Positions 1-12,430 of a stretch of 64,000 nt of DNA are shown here, in pieces (position 1 is the first letter of the stretch; each line of letters begins with the position of its first letter). The translations under genes and the position numbers were made by a program. A model generated the notes under the pieces. The model was not told the origin of the DNA and did not search any database. It saw only the letters and a list, made by a program, of their open reading frames with translations. Location of the stretch: contig CM038726.1 in the NCBI GenBank assembly GCA_021613375.1, positions 6,671,877-6,735,876 of the forward strand, read 5' to 3'. Source of the stretch: Megaleporinus macrocephalus (Eukaryota > Chordata > Actinopteri > Characiformes > Anostomidae).

Positions 1-21
1 CTGAGAGATGGTGTGAGTCAC
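1..21 (-). CDS. AIG1/GIMAP GTPase exon, 5' stub cut by the window edge
   Basis: On the minus strand an AG acceptor (intron ends TTACAG) is followed by the first bases of an AIG1 exon, coding G-D-S-H-H-L-S, the same residues that open the complete AIG1 exon at 3951. The remaining exon lies to the left of the window. The intron just upstream (22 onward) is homologous to the introns upstream of the other AIG1 exons, which confirms the identity. The acceptor is phase 1, as in all other copies, so this is the fifth module of the left array. Nothing can be said about its integrity. Confidence 0.75.
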
Positions 22-499
22 CTGTAACGTACAGAAATAAATAGATTACTAAACTTCTATGTAGTGTGTCAGATAAACTGCAGTATTTGTTTATAAAGTA
101 CTGACATTATTTGTGACAGAGGAAAATACAACAAAAGAAAAATCCAGCAGACATTTCAACACAGAACACATTTACTGAGACATAAATCCAGATCTGATTT
201 CATACAACAGACATTTCAGAATGTTTACTTAAATAAAAAACTGTAATTAACTAAGTTCATGAAAAAATAAACAAACAAACAATAAGAAATAATTACAACA
301 ATAAACTGGGCCTGTATCAATTTAAACACAACTCATATCATCATCATCATATCAATTATTTAATAATATTATGGATATCCATTTGTCTTATGATACATAA
401 TCTTAGTTATTATGTAGTTATTATATTAGGTCATCTTCAATATATTATTGTTAATTTTGGGTACAATATAACAAACAATATTCCAAACAGTTTGACACT

Positions 500-1400
500 T
501 CACTTTATTACATCCCCTTCAGCATGCAATGGTCAGTCTCTAATACAAAGTCCATCCGACATTTAAAAGACAAAGCCTCTTCCTCAACACCTGAATAATT
601 GTTATCCTGAGGAAACAACTTCTGACTAATGTACAGGGTTGGCTGTGATCTACCCTTCTCACTTTGTAGTGCTACTTCAGCCAGTCCATTACCTGACACG
701 AAAAGTAACGAAAAGTTTGGTAAAATCTGGGCTGAATAAAACCACTTCTTAGCAAAAACAATCTCTAAGATCATTAAAAGCTGAATTACACTCATCCATC
801 CACCTGACTCTCTGAGGTTTGTTCTTTTAAGTGAGGTATTAACCATCAGTACCACCTTACTGGACCTAAAAACCAACTCACATCTTTCTGTGTTGAGTAC
901 TGGGCATCCTTTAATCGCCTCTACTTTATCCTGTCTGTGGTCTAATGACTCCGCCCCTTGAAACATATCCTAAGTAGAACACAGTCCCTTCTGCTAAGTG
1001 ACACTTCACAGGATTGGCTGTCAGTCTGCCTTTGCTTATCTTCTTCAGCCCTGTCTCCAAGTGCTTTAGGTGGTCATGAAAGGTCTCACTGTGGACAAAT
1101 GACATAATCTAAATATGCTGTTGTGAACTTTTCTCTGTTTTTAACAGCTCGTTCATCAAGTGCTGGAAAGTCAACGCTACCCCGTATACTATGAATGGCA
1201 TCACTATAAAATGAAACAATCCAGAAGGAGCACAGACGGAGATAGACTTCCTTGCTGATGGGGTTGATGGAACTTGCCAATAGGCTTTATTATAAGTCTA
1301 ACATTGACAGGAAGTTTGCTTTTCCGAGTATCTCAACAAATTCATCGGCTCTTGGTATCTGATATGGGTCAAACACTGTAACCAAACATAGTTTGGAAAG
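500..1400 (-). pseudogene. Ty3/gypsy reverse transcriptase-RNase H relic (copy A)
   Basis: Reading the minus strand from about 1280 to 510, broken frames show Ty3/gypsy pol landmarks in the right order: a W-Q-V-P-like start, the reverse transcriptase thumb with H-L-K-H-L-E, N-P-V-K-C and Y-L-G-Y-V, a K-V-E-A-I-K segment, then RNase H with L-Y-I-S-Q-K-L, Y-S-G-V-E-E-E-A-L and a V-L-E-T-D-H-C-M-L end. Several stops and frameshifts show it is dead. A second copy with the same breakpoints lies at 8990-9900, so the relic was carried along when the GIMAP introns duplicated. Confidence 0.65.
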
Positions 1401-2100
1401 TAAAGTCAAGAGCATTAAAAAAAGCAATTACACTACAAAGTAACTGACATTCTGTAACACATTAGAGGACAAAACTAAAAGACAACATGCATGCACACAT
1501 GTACACAATCAAACACACAACAAACACTGAATTTAATCACTGTAAGAACTGGTAGAGAAAAGTTAGCAGAAACACTAAACAGCAACGTAAAATCTTAAGC
1601 ATAATTCAATAAGCAGACAGCATCTATAAATCTATTCTAGCTGTAGCTTGATGTAGATTAACCTCTCAGACCCTATAACTGTTACTACTAATTCAGTTAC
1701 TGCTAATAACTGTAATACTTATTATTTAATAAGAAAACACAAAACAGACAGAACTGTGATTACTCTGTTACACACTGACTGTGATGTTGGATCTGTAATG
1801 TGAAATCTTACTACTGACCCAATTAAATAAAATACTAAAATATTTGTTGCGTTACTCATTTTATTAATCTAAAAAAATAATTTCATTTTTCATTTCATTT
1901 CATTTAATCTTTGGCATTTGTGTATAAAATGTTCACTTTAGTTTTTCTAAGAATTACTTTTTAAGAGTTTTGCAACATAAACAAAAATAAATGAAATTAT
2001 TCTAATTTAAACAATATTCCCCTTTTTAAAGTTTTTTTAATCAAAATGTTTGTTTGTTATTTATGGTATTTCACGAATGTACTTTGGGCTCTATTTGTAT

Positions 2101-2972
2101 TGTAATGAATGTGGAGGTGGGGCTTTGGATGGGAGCGAGGCTGCAACTGTGAACAATTAAGAAGAAGCGGGAGAGACTGGAGGGGGAGTCAATGGCGGTG
2201 TGTGAGTGAGAGGGCTGTGGCGACGGGAGAAGATTGTTGCTGGTGTGGGAGGGTGTCGTTCGCTGCTGTTAGAGCAGCCGATGATGAAGATAGAGAGTGG
2301 GGGGGGTTCAGCTGTTCCTGAAAGGCTACCTCCTGTAGTTAGATAGGCCGGAGGTTAGGTGTCCAGCCCCGTGTTTGGTTCATCACTTAAAGGAAACCTC
2401 TATGACCAATAACCAAGAAACTGATAAAGTGTGAGTCCGATCTGCATGTTTTCCCGCGGAAGTTGGACCACGCCACAAGCTCAGACCCGGCGGAAGGGTC
2501 TCGCCGGCGGGCTAGTTAAGTTATCTTTTATATTACCCCCTATTCTGTATCTGTGTCTGTGTTGGATGTGTTTTAAATAAGTAACTAATACATACATAGG
2601 GGGAAGTAAGCTATAGAATGAGTGGGTTCGGGGGTTTATTAAAAATACCCTGTGTGGTTTATCACTAGTGTTTGTGTGAGTTTTAAGTGAATTTTTGTAG
2701 TGGTGACTTCGTATTGGAAACATTAGCCCTGTGTGTGGTGGGATATATTTTTAGACTGCTGTGATTCATGTGGGGGGTTATTTGGTCAGCTTTTATGGTG
2801 TGATTGTTATGTTCCTGAACCCTCCTGTTACATTTGGAAACAAATTAATATAGAGGAATTAATAAGTGTATCCTAGATTGTGTGTGGTTGTTCCAGCCTC
2901 TAACCGGACCATACCGGGTTATTAAAGGTGGTGGCAGCATTACGCTACCCGGCCCAAGTAAAGTTTATTACA
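2101..2972. mobile_element. Solo LTR inserted in a GIMAP intron
   Basis: An 872-base block beginning TGTAAT and ending ATTACA, a TG...CA pair with six-base inverted ends as in LTRs. It is richer in GC than the surrounding intron. The paralogous introns at about 5150 and 7285 read straight through this point (TTTGTATGAAACGTGC), giving an empty site. The flanks GTAT (2097-2100) and GCAT (2973-2976) look like a 4-base target duplication with one later change. No internal coding region is present, so it is a solo LTR; the family is unknown. Confidence 0.65.
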
Positions 2973-3246
2973 GCATGAAATGTGTTATAGAAATAAATTT
3001 CATTCTTCTTTTATTTTCTTATTACTCTTGTTTCTTGTTTACATTCTGCACTGAAGTTAACTGGAGACAGAAATATGTTGTTGTGTTTAAATAACACTGA
3101 ATGTGTTGTAACTGAACACACTGATGTTTCTAATCAAGAACACAATGTGTTGTTTTAGTGAAGTTATTTTAAAAGTGTATTTATTTACTAAAATAACAAT
3201 ATAGTACCATAATATACATTACATCTTAATATTAATGATTACTCAC

Positions 3247-3951
3247 TCATCAATAATCTGATGTGCTCTCTCTGCTTTTGCACCTTCATTATCCTCTCTT
3301 TCACTCTCTCTTCCTCTGCTCTCCTCTTCTCTTCCACCTCCTGTAGAATCTTTCTGTCCATTTCAAAATGGTGTCCACTGTTTGCTGCCACCATCTCCTC
3401 TATCTTCTCCAGCAGCTCTGTGACCTGAGAGTCATCACTCCTGTTCTTATTGTTTAGAACATGAAACCTGTTTCCACATTTCTCCACCAGCCACTGGAGG
3501 TCCTTCCCTTCACTCTCAATGTACTGCTCTATGAGTGTTTCTCCCAGATAATCTCCACGAGTGAACAGCACTATAGTGTGACTCCAGACTGTATCAGGTA
3601 GAAGTTTCAGATGTCCTTCTAATATGTTTATATAACTCTCTTTAAAAACAATGTCCACACGTATGATCAGTAGAACAGCATGAGGTCCTGGAGGACACAG
3701 AGACACACTGAGAACAATCTCCTCTTTCAGTAACTCAGGGCTCCTCTCTACAGGTATATTACTCCACCATCCTGGAGCTTCAACCACAGTGATGTGTCTC
3801 TCTGCTACTTCTCTCTGTCTCTTTACACACTGAGCAGTTCTCTTTAACTCAAACTCCTCTGTGTTCAGGATGGTGTTTCCTGCTGAACTCTTTCCAGCAC
3901 CTATATATCCCAGCAGCACAATCCTCAGATCTGAGAGACGGTGTGAGTCAC
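3247..3951 (-). CDS. AIG1-domain exon (GIMAP GTPase module 1 of left array)
   Basis: Codes 235 codons of a GTPase of the immunity-associated protein family (GIMAP), GTP-binding proteins of lymphocyte survival and host defence that associate with membranes. Numbered from the split first codon: P-loop G-x4-GKS at 15-22, switch Thr 39 in RTAQC, G3 as E-A-P-G at 58-61 (family form of DxxG), the GIMAP conserved box ending C-P-P-G-P-H-A at 86-92, G4 T-R-G-D at 131-134, G5 around N167-N168, and a charged coiled coil from about 200 to 235. The exon starts after TTACAG and ends at a GTGAGT donor, both phase 1. The TAA seen six bases after the donor is therefore intronic, and an upstream in-frame ATG (4006) lies in the intron. 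It is very similar to its neighbours, indicating recent duplication or gene conversion. It could be an exon of a multi-domain GIMAP8-like gene or of a stand-alone gene. Confidence 0.88.
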
Positions 3952-4380
3952 CTGTAATGTACAGAAATAAATAGGTTACTAAACTTCTATGTAGTGTATC
4001 AGACAAACTGCAGTATTTGTTTATAAAGCACTGACATTATTTGTGACAGAAGAAAATACAACAAAAGAAAAATCCAGCAGACATTTCAACACAGAACACA
4101 TTTACTGAGATATTAATCCAGATCTGAATTTATACAACAGACATTTCAAAATGTTTACTTTTTTTGATCAATTTGTTTTATTTTTCAGTAGGCAAAACAG
4201 TACACATCGAGCAGCCAGAGAACTATGCACAAAGGCCAGGTTTTGCACAACTTAATGAGAGGAACAAAGAAAAGAGAGAGGAAAGTCAAGAGCATTAAAA
4301 ACAACAAAAGCATTTAAACTAAAAAGTAACTGACACTCAGTAACACATAAGAACATAAAACAAAAAAAGACTTAGAATTA

Positions 4381-4598
4381 AAATGAGTATTTATTTGCCA
4401 CTTGTGTTTGCACACAGCGGAATTTGCCCTCCAAAGATTAACCCATCCATGCAGTTAAACACCCACATATACACACACTATTGAAAATACACACTAGGGG
4501 GCAGTGAACACACGTGCCCGGAGCGGTGGGCAGCCCTATCCATGGCGCCTGGAGATCAGTTGGTGGTTAGATGCCTTGCTCAAGGGCACACAATAAGA
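4381..4598. repeat. SINE-like dispersed repeat in GIMAP intron
   Basis: A segment with the phrases CGGAATTTGCCCTCC, AGGGGGCAGTGA and CCTTGCTCAAGGGCACA, characteristic of an abundant short repeat of fish genomes. A sister copy at the same intron position (6531-6741) was created by the exon-intron duplication, not by independent insertion. Confidence 0.5.
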
Positions 4599-5389
4599 TC
4601 TGGTAGAGAAAAGTTAGCAGAAACACTAAACAGCAGCCTAAAATATTAATAAGCATAATTAAATAAGCAGAGAGCATCTATAAATCTATTCTAGCTGTAG
4701 ATTGATGTATATTAACCTCTCAGACCCTATAACTATTACTACTATTTCAGTTAATAACTGTAATAATTATTATTTAATAAGAAAACACAAAACATACAGA
4801 ACTTTGATCACTCTGTTACACACTGACTGTGATGGTGGATCTGTAATGTGAAATCTTACTTCTGACACAATGAAATAAAATACTGAAATTTTAGATGCGT
4901 TACTCATTTTATTAATCTAAAAAAATCATTTCATTTTTCATTTCATTTTATTTAATCTTTGCCATTTGTGTATAAAATTTTGGTTTGAGTTTTTTTTAGA
5001 ATTGTTTAGATTTTTCTAAGATGAACAAACCCAAAAAATAAAGAAAAATGTTCTAATATAAACAATATTCCCCTTTTTAAAGATTTAACTTTTGTTTGTT
5101 ATTTGTGGTATTTCACGAATGCACTATTAGCTCCATTTGTATAAAACGTGCTATAGAAATAAATTTCATGCTTCTTTTATTTTCTTATTACTCTTGTTTC
5201 TTGTTTACATTCTGCACTGAAATTAACTGGAGACAGAAATATGTTGTTGTGTTTAAGTAACACTGAATGTGTTGTTCTAACTGATCTGTTGTTTTTTTTA
5301 GTGAAGTTATTTTAAAAGTGTATTTATTTACTAAAATAACAATATAATACCATAATATACATTACATCTTAATATTAATGATTACTCAC

Positions 5390-6094
5390 TCATCAATAAT
5401 CTGATGTTTTCTCTTTGCTTCTGCACCTTCATCATCCTCTCTTTCACTCTCTCTTCTTCTGCTCTCCTCTTCTCTTCCACCTCCTGTAGGATCTTTCTGT
5501 CCATTTCAAAATGGTGTCCACTGTTTGCTGCCACCATCTCCTCTATCTTCTCCAGCAGCTCTGTGACCTGAGAGTCATCACCACTGTTCATATTGTTGAG
5601 AACATGATACCTGTTCCCACATTTCTCCACCAGCCACTGGAGGTCCTTCCCTTCACTCTCAATGTGTTGCTCTATGAGTGTGTCTCCCAAATAGTCTCCA
5701 CAGGTGAACAGCATTATAGTGTGACTCCAGACTGTATCAGGTAGAAGCTTCATGTGTCCTTCTAATATGTTTCTGTGTTTCTCTTTAAAAACACTGTCCA
5801 CACGTATGATCAGTAGAACAGCATGAGGTCCTGGAGGACACAGAGACACACTGAGTACAATCTCCTGTTTCAGTAACTCAGTGCTCTCCTCTACAGGTAT
5901 ATTAATCCACCATCCTGGAGCTTCAACCACAGTGATGTGTCTCTCTGCTACTTCTTTCTGTCTCTTCACACACTGAGCAGTTCTCTTTAACTCAAACTCC
6001 TCTGTGTTCAGGATGGTGTTTCCTGCTGAACTCTTTCCAGCACCTATATATCCCAGCAGCACAATCCTCAGATCTGAGAGACGGTGTGAGTCAG
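5390..6094 (-). CDS. AIG1-domain exon (GIMAP GTPase module 2 of left array)
   Basis: Same 705-base, phase 1 to phase 1 exon as at 3247-3951, about 2.14 kb upstream of it in transcription order. All GTP-binding motifs are kept: P-loop GYIGAGKS, switch Thr, E-A-P-G, the C-P-P-G-P-H-A box, and T-C-G-D as G4. The G5 region reads N-N-M-N where others have N-N-K-N. The acceptor is TTACAG followed by CTGAC (others GTGAC), which still gives an open split codon. The donor is GTGAGT. The C-terminal 35 residues are a highly charged helix (E-E-K-R-R-A-E-E-E-R). No promoter or start exon was found in the intron before it, so reading through from the module at 7530-8234 is the simplest model. Confidence 0.88.
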
Positions 6095-6530
6095 CTGTAA
6101 TGTACAGAAATAAATAGGTTACTAAACTTCTATGTAGTGTATCAGATAAACTGCAGTATTTGTTTATAAAGTACTGACATTATTTGTGATAGAAGAAAAT
6201 ACAACAAAAGAAAAATCCAGCAGACGTTTCAACACAGAACACATTTTCTGAGATATTAATCCAGATCTGATTTTATATGACAGACATTTCAGAATGTTCA
6301 CTTTTTTTGATCAATTTGTTTTATTTTTCAGTTGCCAAAACAGTACACATCGAGCAGCCAGAGAACTATGTACAAAGGCCAGGTTTTGCACAACTTAATG
6401 AGAGGAACAAAGAAAAGAGAGAGGAAAGTCAAGAGCATTAAAAAAAACAAAAGCATTTAAACTACAAAGTAACTGACACTCTGTAACACATAAGAACATA
6501 AAACAAAAAAAGACTTAGAATTAAAATTAG

Positions 6531-6741
6531 TATTTATTTGCCACTTGTGTTTGCACACAGCGGAATTTGCCCTCCAAAGATTAACCCATCCATGCAGTTA
6601 AACACCCACATATACACACACTAGTGAACATAAACACTAGGGGGCAGTGAGTACACATGCCCGGAGCAGTGGGCAGCCCTATCCATGGCGCCTGAGGAGC
6701 AGTTGGGGGTTAGATGCCTTGCTCAAGGGCACACAATGAGA
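6531..6741. repeat. SINE-like dispersed repeat, sister copy
   Basis: Same repeat and same intron position as 4381-4598, with scattered substitutions. The intron around it (6095-7529) is a near copy of 3952-5389 and holds no further exon that I can see. Confidence 0.5.
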
Positions 6742-7529
6742 TCTGGTAGAGAAAAGTTAGCAGAAACACTAAACAGCAGCCTAAAATTTTAATAAGCATA
6801 ATTCAATAAGCAGACAGCATCTATAAATCTATTCTAGCTGTAGATTGATGTAGATTAACCTCTCAGACCCTTTAACTGTTACTACTAATTCAGTTAATAA
6901 GTGTAATACTTATTATTTAATAAGAAAACACAAAACAGACAGAACTGTGATCACTCTGTTACACACTGACTGTGATGGTGGATCTGTAATGTGAAATCTT
7001 ACTACTGACACAATGAAATAAAATACTGAAATTTTAGATGCGTTACTCATTTTATTAATCTAAAAAAAATCATTTGATTTTTCATTTCATTTTATTTAAT
7101 CTTTGCCATTTGTGTATAAAATTTTGGTTTGAGTTTTTTTAGAATTGTTTAGATTTTTCTAATATGAAGAAACCCAAAAAATAAAGAAAAATGTTCTAAT
7201 ATAAACAATATTCTCCTTTTTAAAGATTTAACTTTTGTTTGTTATTTATGGTATTTCACGAATGCACTATTAGCTCCATTTGTATGAAACGTGCTATAGA
7301 AATAAATTTCATGCTTCTTTTATTTTCTTATTACTCTTGTTTCTTGTTTACATTCTGCACTGAAATTAACAGGAGACAGAAATATGTTGTTGTGTTTAAG
7401 TAACACTGAATGTGTTGTTCTAACTGATCTGTTGTTTTCAGTGAAGTTATTTTAAAAGTGTATTTATTTACTAAAATAACAATATAATACCATAATATAC
7501 ATTACATCTTAATATTAATGATTACTCAC

Positions 7530-8234
7530 TCATCAATAATCTGATGTGCTCTCTCTGCTTCTGCACCTTCATCATCCTCTCTTTCACTCTCTCTTCCTCT
7601 GCTCTCCTCTTCTCTTCCACCTCCTGTAGAATCTTTCTGTCCATTTCAAAATGGTGTCCATTGTTTGCTGCCACCATCTCCTCTATCTTCTCCAGCAGCT
7701 CTGTGACCTGAGAGTCATCACTCCTGTTCTTATTGTTGAGAACATGATACCTGTTCCCACATTTCTCCACCAGCCAATGGAGGTCCTTCCCTTCACTCTC
7801 AATGTGCTGCTCTATGGGTGTGTCTCCCAGATAGTCTCCACGAGTGAACAGCACTATAGTGTGACTCCAGACTGTATCAGGTAGAAGTTTCAGATATTCT
7901 TCTAATATGTTTCTGTGATTCCCTTTAAAACCTCTGTCCACACGTATGATCAGTAGAACAGCATGAGGTCCTGGAGGACACAGAGACACACTGAGTACAA
8001 TCTCCTGTTTCAGTAACTCAGTGCTCTCCTCTACAGGTTTTACTATCCACCATCCTGGAGCTTCAACCACAGTGATGTGTCTCTCTGCTACTTCTCTCTG
8101 TCTCTTCACACACTGAGCAGTTCTCTTTAACTCAAACTCCTCTCTGTTCAGGATGGTATTTCCTGCTGAACTCTTTCCAGAATATCTGTATCCCAGCAGC
8201 ACAATCCTCAGATCTGAGAGACGGTGTACATCAC
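7530..8234 (-). CDS. AIG1-domain exon (GIMAP GTPase module 3 of left array)
   Basis: A 235-codon AIG1 module with P-loop GYRYSGKS, switch Thr, E-A-P-G, the conserved box and G4 T-R-G-D, followed by the charged coil. Acceptor TTACAG and donor GTGAGT are both phase 1. The exon opens G-D-V-H-R-L-S-D-L, the same junction residues as the exon at 12431-13126. In P-loop sequence it is closest to the module at 43491-44195 in the other locus, so P-loop variants are shared across loci, as gene conversion would produce. The downstream intron is an almost collinear copy of the intron at 3952-5389. Confidence 0.88.
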
Positions 8235-8989
8235 CTGTAAGGGGAATAGTGAACAGTTACCTTTATACAGTGTATCAGATAAATGAACTAGAATAAACTG
8301 CAGTATTGTTTATAAAACACTGACATTATTTGTGACAGTAGAACATACAACAAAAGAAAAATCCAGCAGACGTTTCAACACAGAACACATTTACTGATAT
8401 ATTAATCCTGATCTGATTTTATATGACAACGACATTTCAAAGTGTTTCCCTTTTTTTGATCAATTTGTTTTATTTTTCAGTAGCCAAAACAGTACACATC
8501 GAGCAGCCAGAGAACTATGTACAAAGGCCAGGTTTTGCACAAACTAATGAGAGGAACAAAGAAAAGAGAGAGGGAAAAAAACACAACCACACACCAGAAT
8601 CCAACCCCACACCACCCCCGTTACACTAATTGTCAGAATTTTAAAGTCAACAATCTATTACAAATACATGAACAGTCATAAAGTGTCCTAAAGTTGCCTT
8701 TATTAATCCTAGCAAGAATGTTTACTTTTCATAGTACACAAAAACTGTATTTAATAATTTTAGTAAAAATATAAAAATAAATTAATTAATAAGAAATAAG
8801 TACAATAAACTGGACCTGTATCAGTTTAGATTAAACACAATTGAAATTCTTGTAGATTAATCTTGTAGATATTCTACACATTAATTTTTTCATGATATAT
8901 AATCTTAGTTAGTATGTAGTTATAATATTTAATATATTCAATATGATGTTATTATTGTTAATTTTGGGTACAATATAACAAACAATATT

Positions 8990-9900
8990 CCAAACAGTTT
9001 GAGACTTCACTTAATTACATCCCCTTCAGCATGCAATGGTCAGTCTCTAATACAAAGTCCAACCGCCATTTCACAGACAAAGCCTCTTACTTAACACCTG
9101 AATAATTGTTCTCCTGAGGGAAAAACGTCTGACTAATGTACAGGGTTGACTTTTGCTTGTTTTTGGCGAATAAAAATTTGGACTTTTATTTTGAAAAATA
9201 TCTCGATGTGACATAGTAGTCCATATTAATATCATGTCAAATATGTACATGTTATGAATGTGTATTTAAACATTCATGACCTCATTATGTAGTGTTTATG
9301 TAGGTTTTTGTTATGACTTGTCCATCCACTTGACTCTCTGAGGTTTGTCTTTTTTAGTGAGGTATAAACTTTCAGTACCACCTCACTGAACCTAAAACAA
9401 CCGCACATGTCTTTCTGAGTTGAGTACTGGGCATCCTTTAATCACCTGTACCTTATTCTATTGTGGTCTAATGACTCCACCCCTTGAAGCATATCCTAAG
9501 TAGAACACAGTTCCTTCTGCTAAGTGACACTTCACAGGATTGGCTGCCAGTCTGCTGTGGCTAATCTTCTTCAGGCTCGTCTTCAAGTGCTTTAGGTGGT
9601 CATGAAAGGTCTCACTGTGGACAAATGACATAATCTATATATGCTGCTGTGAAGTTTTCTCTATTTTTAACACCTCATTCATCAAGTGCTGGAAAGTCGA
9701 CGCTACCCCGTATAAACCAAATGGCATCACTACAAAATGGAACAATCCAGAAGGAGCACAGAAGGAGATAGACTTCTTTGCTGATGGGGTTGATGGAACT
9801 TACTAATAGGCTTTATTATAAGTCTATCATTGACAGGAATTTGCTTTTCCGAGTATTTCAACAAATTCATCGGCTCTTGGTATCTGATATGGGTCAAACA
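8990..9900 (-). pseudogene. Ty3/gypsy pol relic (copy B)
   Basis: Paralogue of the relic at 500-1400, with the same end (CATCCCCTTCAGCATGC region) and the same reverse transcriptase and RNase H remnants in broken frames. It is interrupted at 9157-9316 by a repeat that is missing from copy A. Confidence 0.55.
9157..9316 (+). repeat. Dispersed repeat, first arm of an inverted pair
   Basis: About 160 bases (TTTTTGGCGAATAAAAATTT ... ATGTAGGTTTTTG) that recur in reverse complement at 10829-10994 with high similarity. It interrupts the gypsy relic, so it arrived after the intron duplication. It could be a MITE; no clear target duplication was seen. Confidence 0.5.
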
Positions 9901-10828
9901 CTGTAACCAAACATAGTTTGGAAAGCAAAGTCAAGAGCATTAAAAAAACCAATTAAACTACAAAGTAACTGACATTCTGTAACACATTAGAGGACAAAAC
10001 TAAAATACAACATGCAACCACACACGTACACAATCAAACACACAACAAACACTGGATTTAATCACTATAAGAACTGGTAGAGAAAAGTTAGCAGAAACAC
10101 TAAACAGTAAACTAAAATCTTAATAAGCATAATTCAATAAGCAGACAGCATCTATAATCTATTCTAGCTGCATGTAGATTAACCTCTCAGACCCTATAAC
10201 TGTTACTACTAATTCAGTTAATAACTGTAATACTTATTATTTAATAAGAAAACACAAAACAGACAGAACTGTGATCACTCTGTTACACACTGACTGTGAT
10301 GTTGTGTCAGTGAAGTGAAATCTTACTACTGACCCAAAAAATTTAAATACTGAAATATAAGTTTTGTTACTCAATTTATTAATTTAAAAACATCCATTTT
10401 ATTTTTCATTTCATTATATGTTTATTTAGTTTTTATTGTCATTTAATCTTTGGCATTTCTATATAGAATATAAACAATACTCCTCTTTTAATTTTTTTTT
10501 CCATCTAACTTTTGTTTGTTCTTTGTGGTATATTGCACATGCTCATTAAGCTCCATTTGTATGAAACGTGCTATAGAAATAATCTTGATTCTTCTTTTAT
10601 TTTCTTATTACTATTGTTTTTTTATTTATATTCTGCACTGAAATTAACTGGAGACAGAAATATGTTGTTATGTTTAAGTAACACTGAATGTGTTGTTCTG
10701 ACTGAACACACTGATGTTTCTAATTAAGAACACAATGTGCTCTTTTCGGTGATGTTATTTTAAAAGTTTATTTATTTACTGAAATCACAATATAATAACA
10801 TGGTAATACTTTGTTTAAAGGTTGTCTA

Positions 10829-10994
10829 CATAACACAAAAACCTACATAAACACTACATAACATGGTCATGAGTGTTTAAATACACATTCATAACGTACA
10901 TATTTGACATGGCATTAATATGGACTACTATGTCACATGGAGATTTTTTTCAAAATAAAAGTCCTAATTTTTATTAGCCAAAAACAACCAAAAG
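10829..10994 (-). repeat. Dispersed repeat, second arm of the inverted pair
   Basis: Reverse-complement copy of 9157-9316. It sits exactly where homology of the intron with its paralogue ends, just before the position where an AIG1 exon would be expected. Confidence 0.5.
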
Positions 10995-11756
10995 GCGTGG
11001 AAAAACGCTTACCTGGCATTACCCATTTGAACAGGAAGTGCACTGACATTTGACACTTTGGCTTACTTAGATTTTAAACCTCTATTTAATTTTTTTTTTT
11101 TAACCATTTGTATTTTACCCTTTGTTTTTCTTTCTGTTTTCTGTGTTCTTTAAAATTGCATTGTGAGAGTTAATTCAGCAGTCTATATATTATTAAAGTA
11201 AATGTATTTTTATGTTAGGTATTATTTTATTAAGTTTAACTCTCGTGTTTAAATGCTGGTTCGCTACATCAGGGATCAATTAACACTTTACAGGCTATTT
11301 TATCTTTCTATTTATCTTCTTTCTTGAGTATGGTATTGGAGAAGTTACAAGCATAACTGTGCATTGATTATCCAGCTTAAATGACACCTTTTGAAAGTAA
11401 TACGTACCATTATCCTAAGAACTGATTTATTCTGATTTTTTAAAATATATTTTATTTTTATTACCTCAAAGTATAATCATGTTACAGCCGCATTCCATCT
11501 TAGTCCTTCCAGATGCTGATAAATTCGTAAGAAAGGTGCTTTATAAATAAATTTTCTTTACCTTTATTTCAAAAGTAATGGAAGCCACATTAACCTGAAC
11601 ACTGTGCAATGTAGTCTACTCACATTCATGTGATAGTCAGCCAGTCTATAGGAAATCAATGAGTAATACGGCCCTTGCCATATGAGTTCCAGACGTTAAG
11701 TTAAATGACTTATAGTATATTAGAGTAATTAACTGTCCATATAGACTGGCAACCTG

Positions 11757-11856
11757 TCTGTGGTGTACCCCACCTTCGCCCGATAACACTGGGTTTGGCT
11801 CCAGTGCCCCGGTGGCTCCGACTAGTGAGATAAAGTGGAAGATAATGGATGGATCG
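11757..11856 (+). repeat. LINE/SINE 3' tail fragment
   Basis: Contains GGTGTACCCCACCTTCGCCC, GGCTCCAGTGCCCC and a GATAATGGATGGATCGAT end, which match the conserved tail of many vertebrate LINE and SINE copies (short GGAT-type 3' repeats). Confidence 0.5.
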
Positions 11857-12430
11857 ATAACTGTCCATATAGTGAAGTGACATGCACTTGAAGCACTTTA
11901 CTTCAAGGTGTATTAGAAGTTGTTTAAAATGCTATTAATCACTTACGAATGTTGCTTTGCATGTAATTGTACTATCAGTAACAGACTGTGCTACAATAAG
12001 TTTTAATCAGAGGTGTGTAGAGAAGCTTAATTCACACTTAAGTACTGACTCATGTGGTGTATATGAGGAGCACAACCATCATCAAGTCAACTAACTGAAA
12101 ACAAGATTTATTGCTATTATCAATGTTATCGATAAAGGTTATAAAGTGCTGCAGCCCTAGTTTGTACCATTTCTAGTTATGTTCTGGATCCAGGCATGAA
12201 AACAGTACAGTACACAAATGTAGATGCATATACACTCGTTCTGGCTTCAGTGAGCTTGAAACCTGCACTTTGTACAGGGGAAACAGGCAGACGTGACAAA
12301 AACAATCAAAATGTTGCAGAATGTCTCGTTTTTAATATGTTTGTTTTGAAAGTGTATTGATTGATTACAGTCACAACATAATGTAAAATAATTGTACATT
12401 ATATCCTAATATTGGTAACAACAAACTCAC

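Larger units (their letters stand above)
22..3246 (-). other. Intron between AIG1 modules 0 and 1
   Basis: AT-rich intron that is collinear with the region 8235-10790, including the same Ty3/gypsy relic. It differs by an 872-base insertion at 2101-2972, the solo LTR described separately. The last 270 bases before the exon at 3247 match the ends of the other inter-module introns. No exon was recognised in it. Confidence 0.7.
8235..12430 (-). other. Intron between modules 3 and 4 with a lost-module scar
   Basis: From 8235 to about 10790 this repeats the intron at 22-3246 (without the solo LTR). The homology stops at the run of bases that in the other copies sits about 60 bases before the end of an AIG1 exon, and no AIG1 sequence follows; instead there is a dispersed repeat (10829-10994) and unrelated DNA up to 12430. 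The simplest reading is that one AIG1 module was deleted here. Confidence 0.5.

Noticed and set aside
3952..4006. Upstream ATG giving the AIG1 module at 3247 a 19-residue hydrophobic N-terminus
   Set aside because: It lies in the intron, upstream of a good phase-1 acceptor conserved in all copies; other modules have no such extension.
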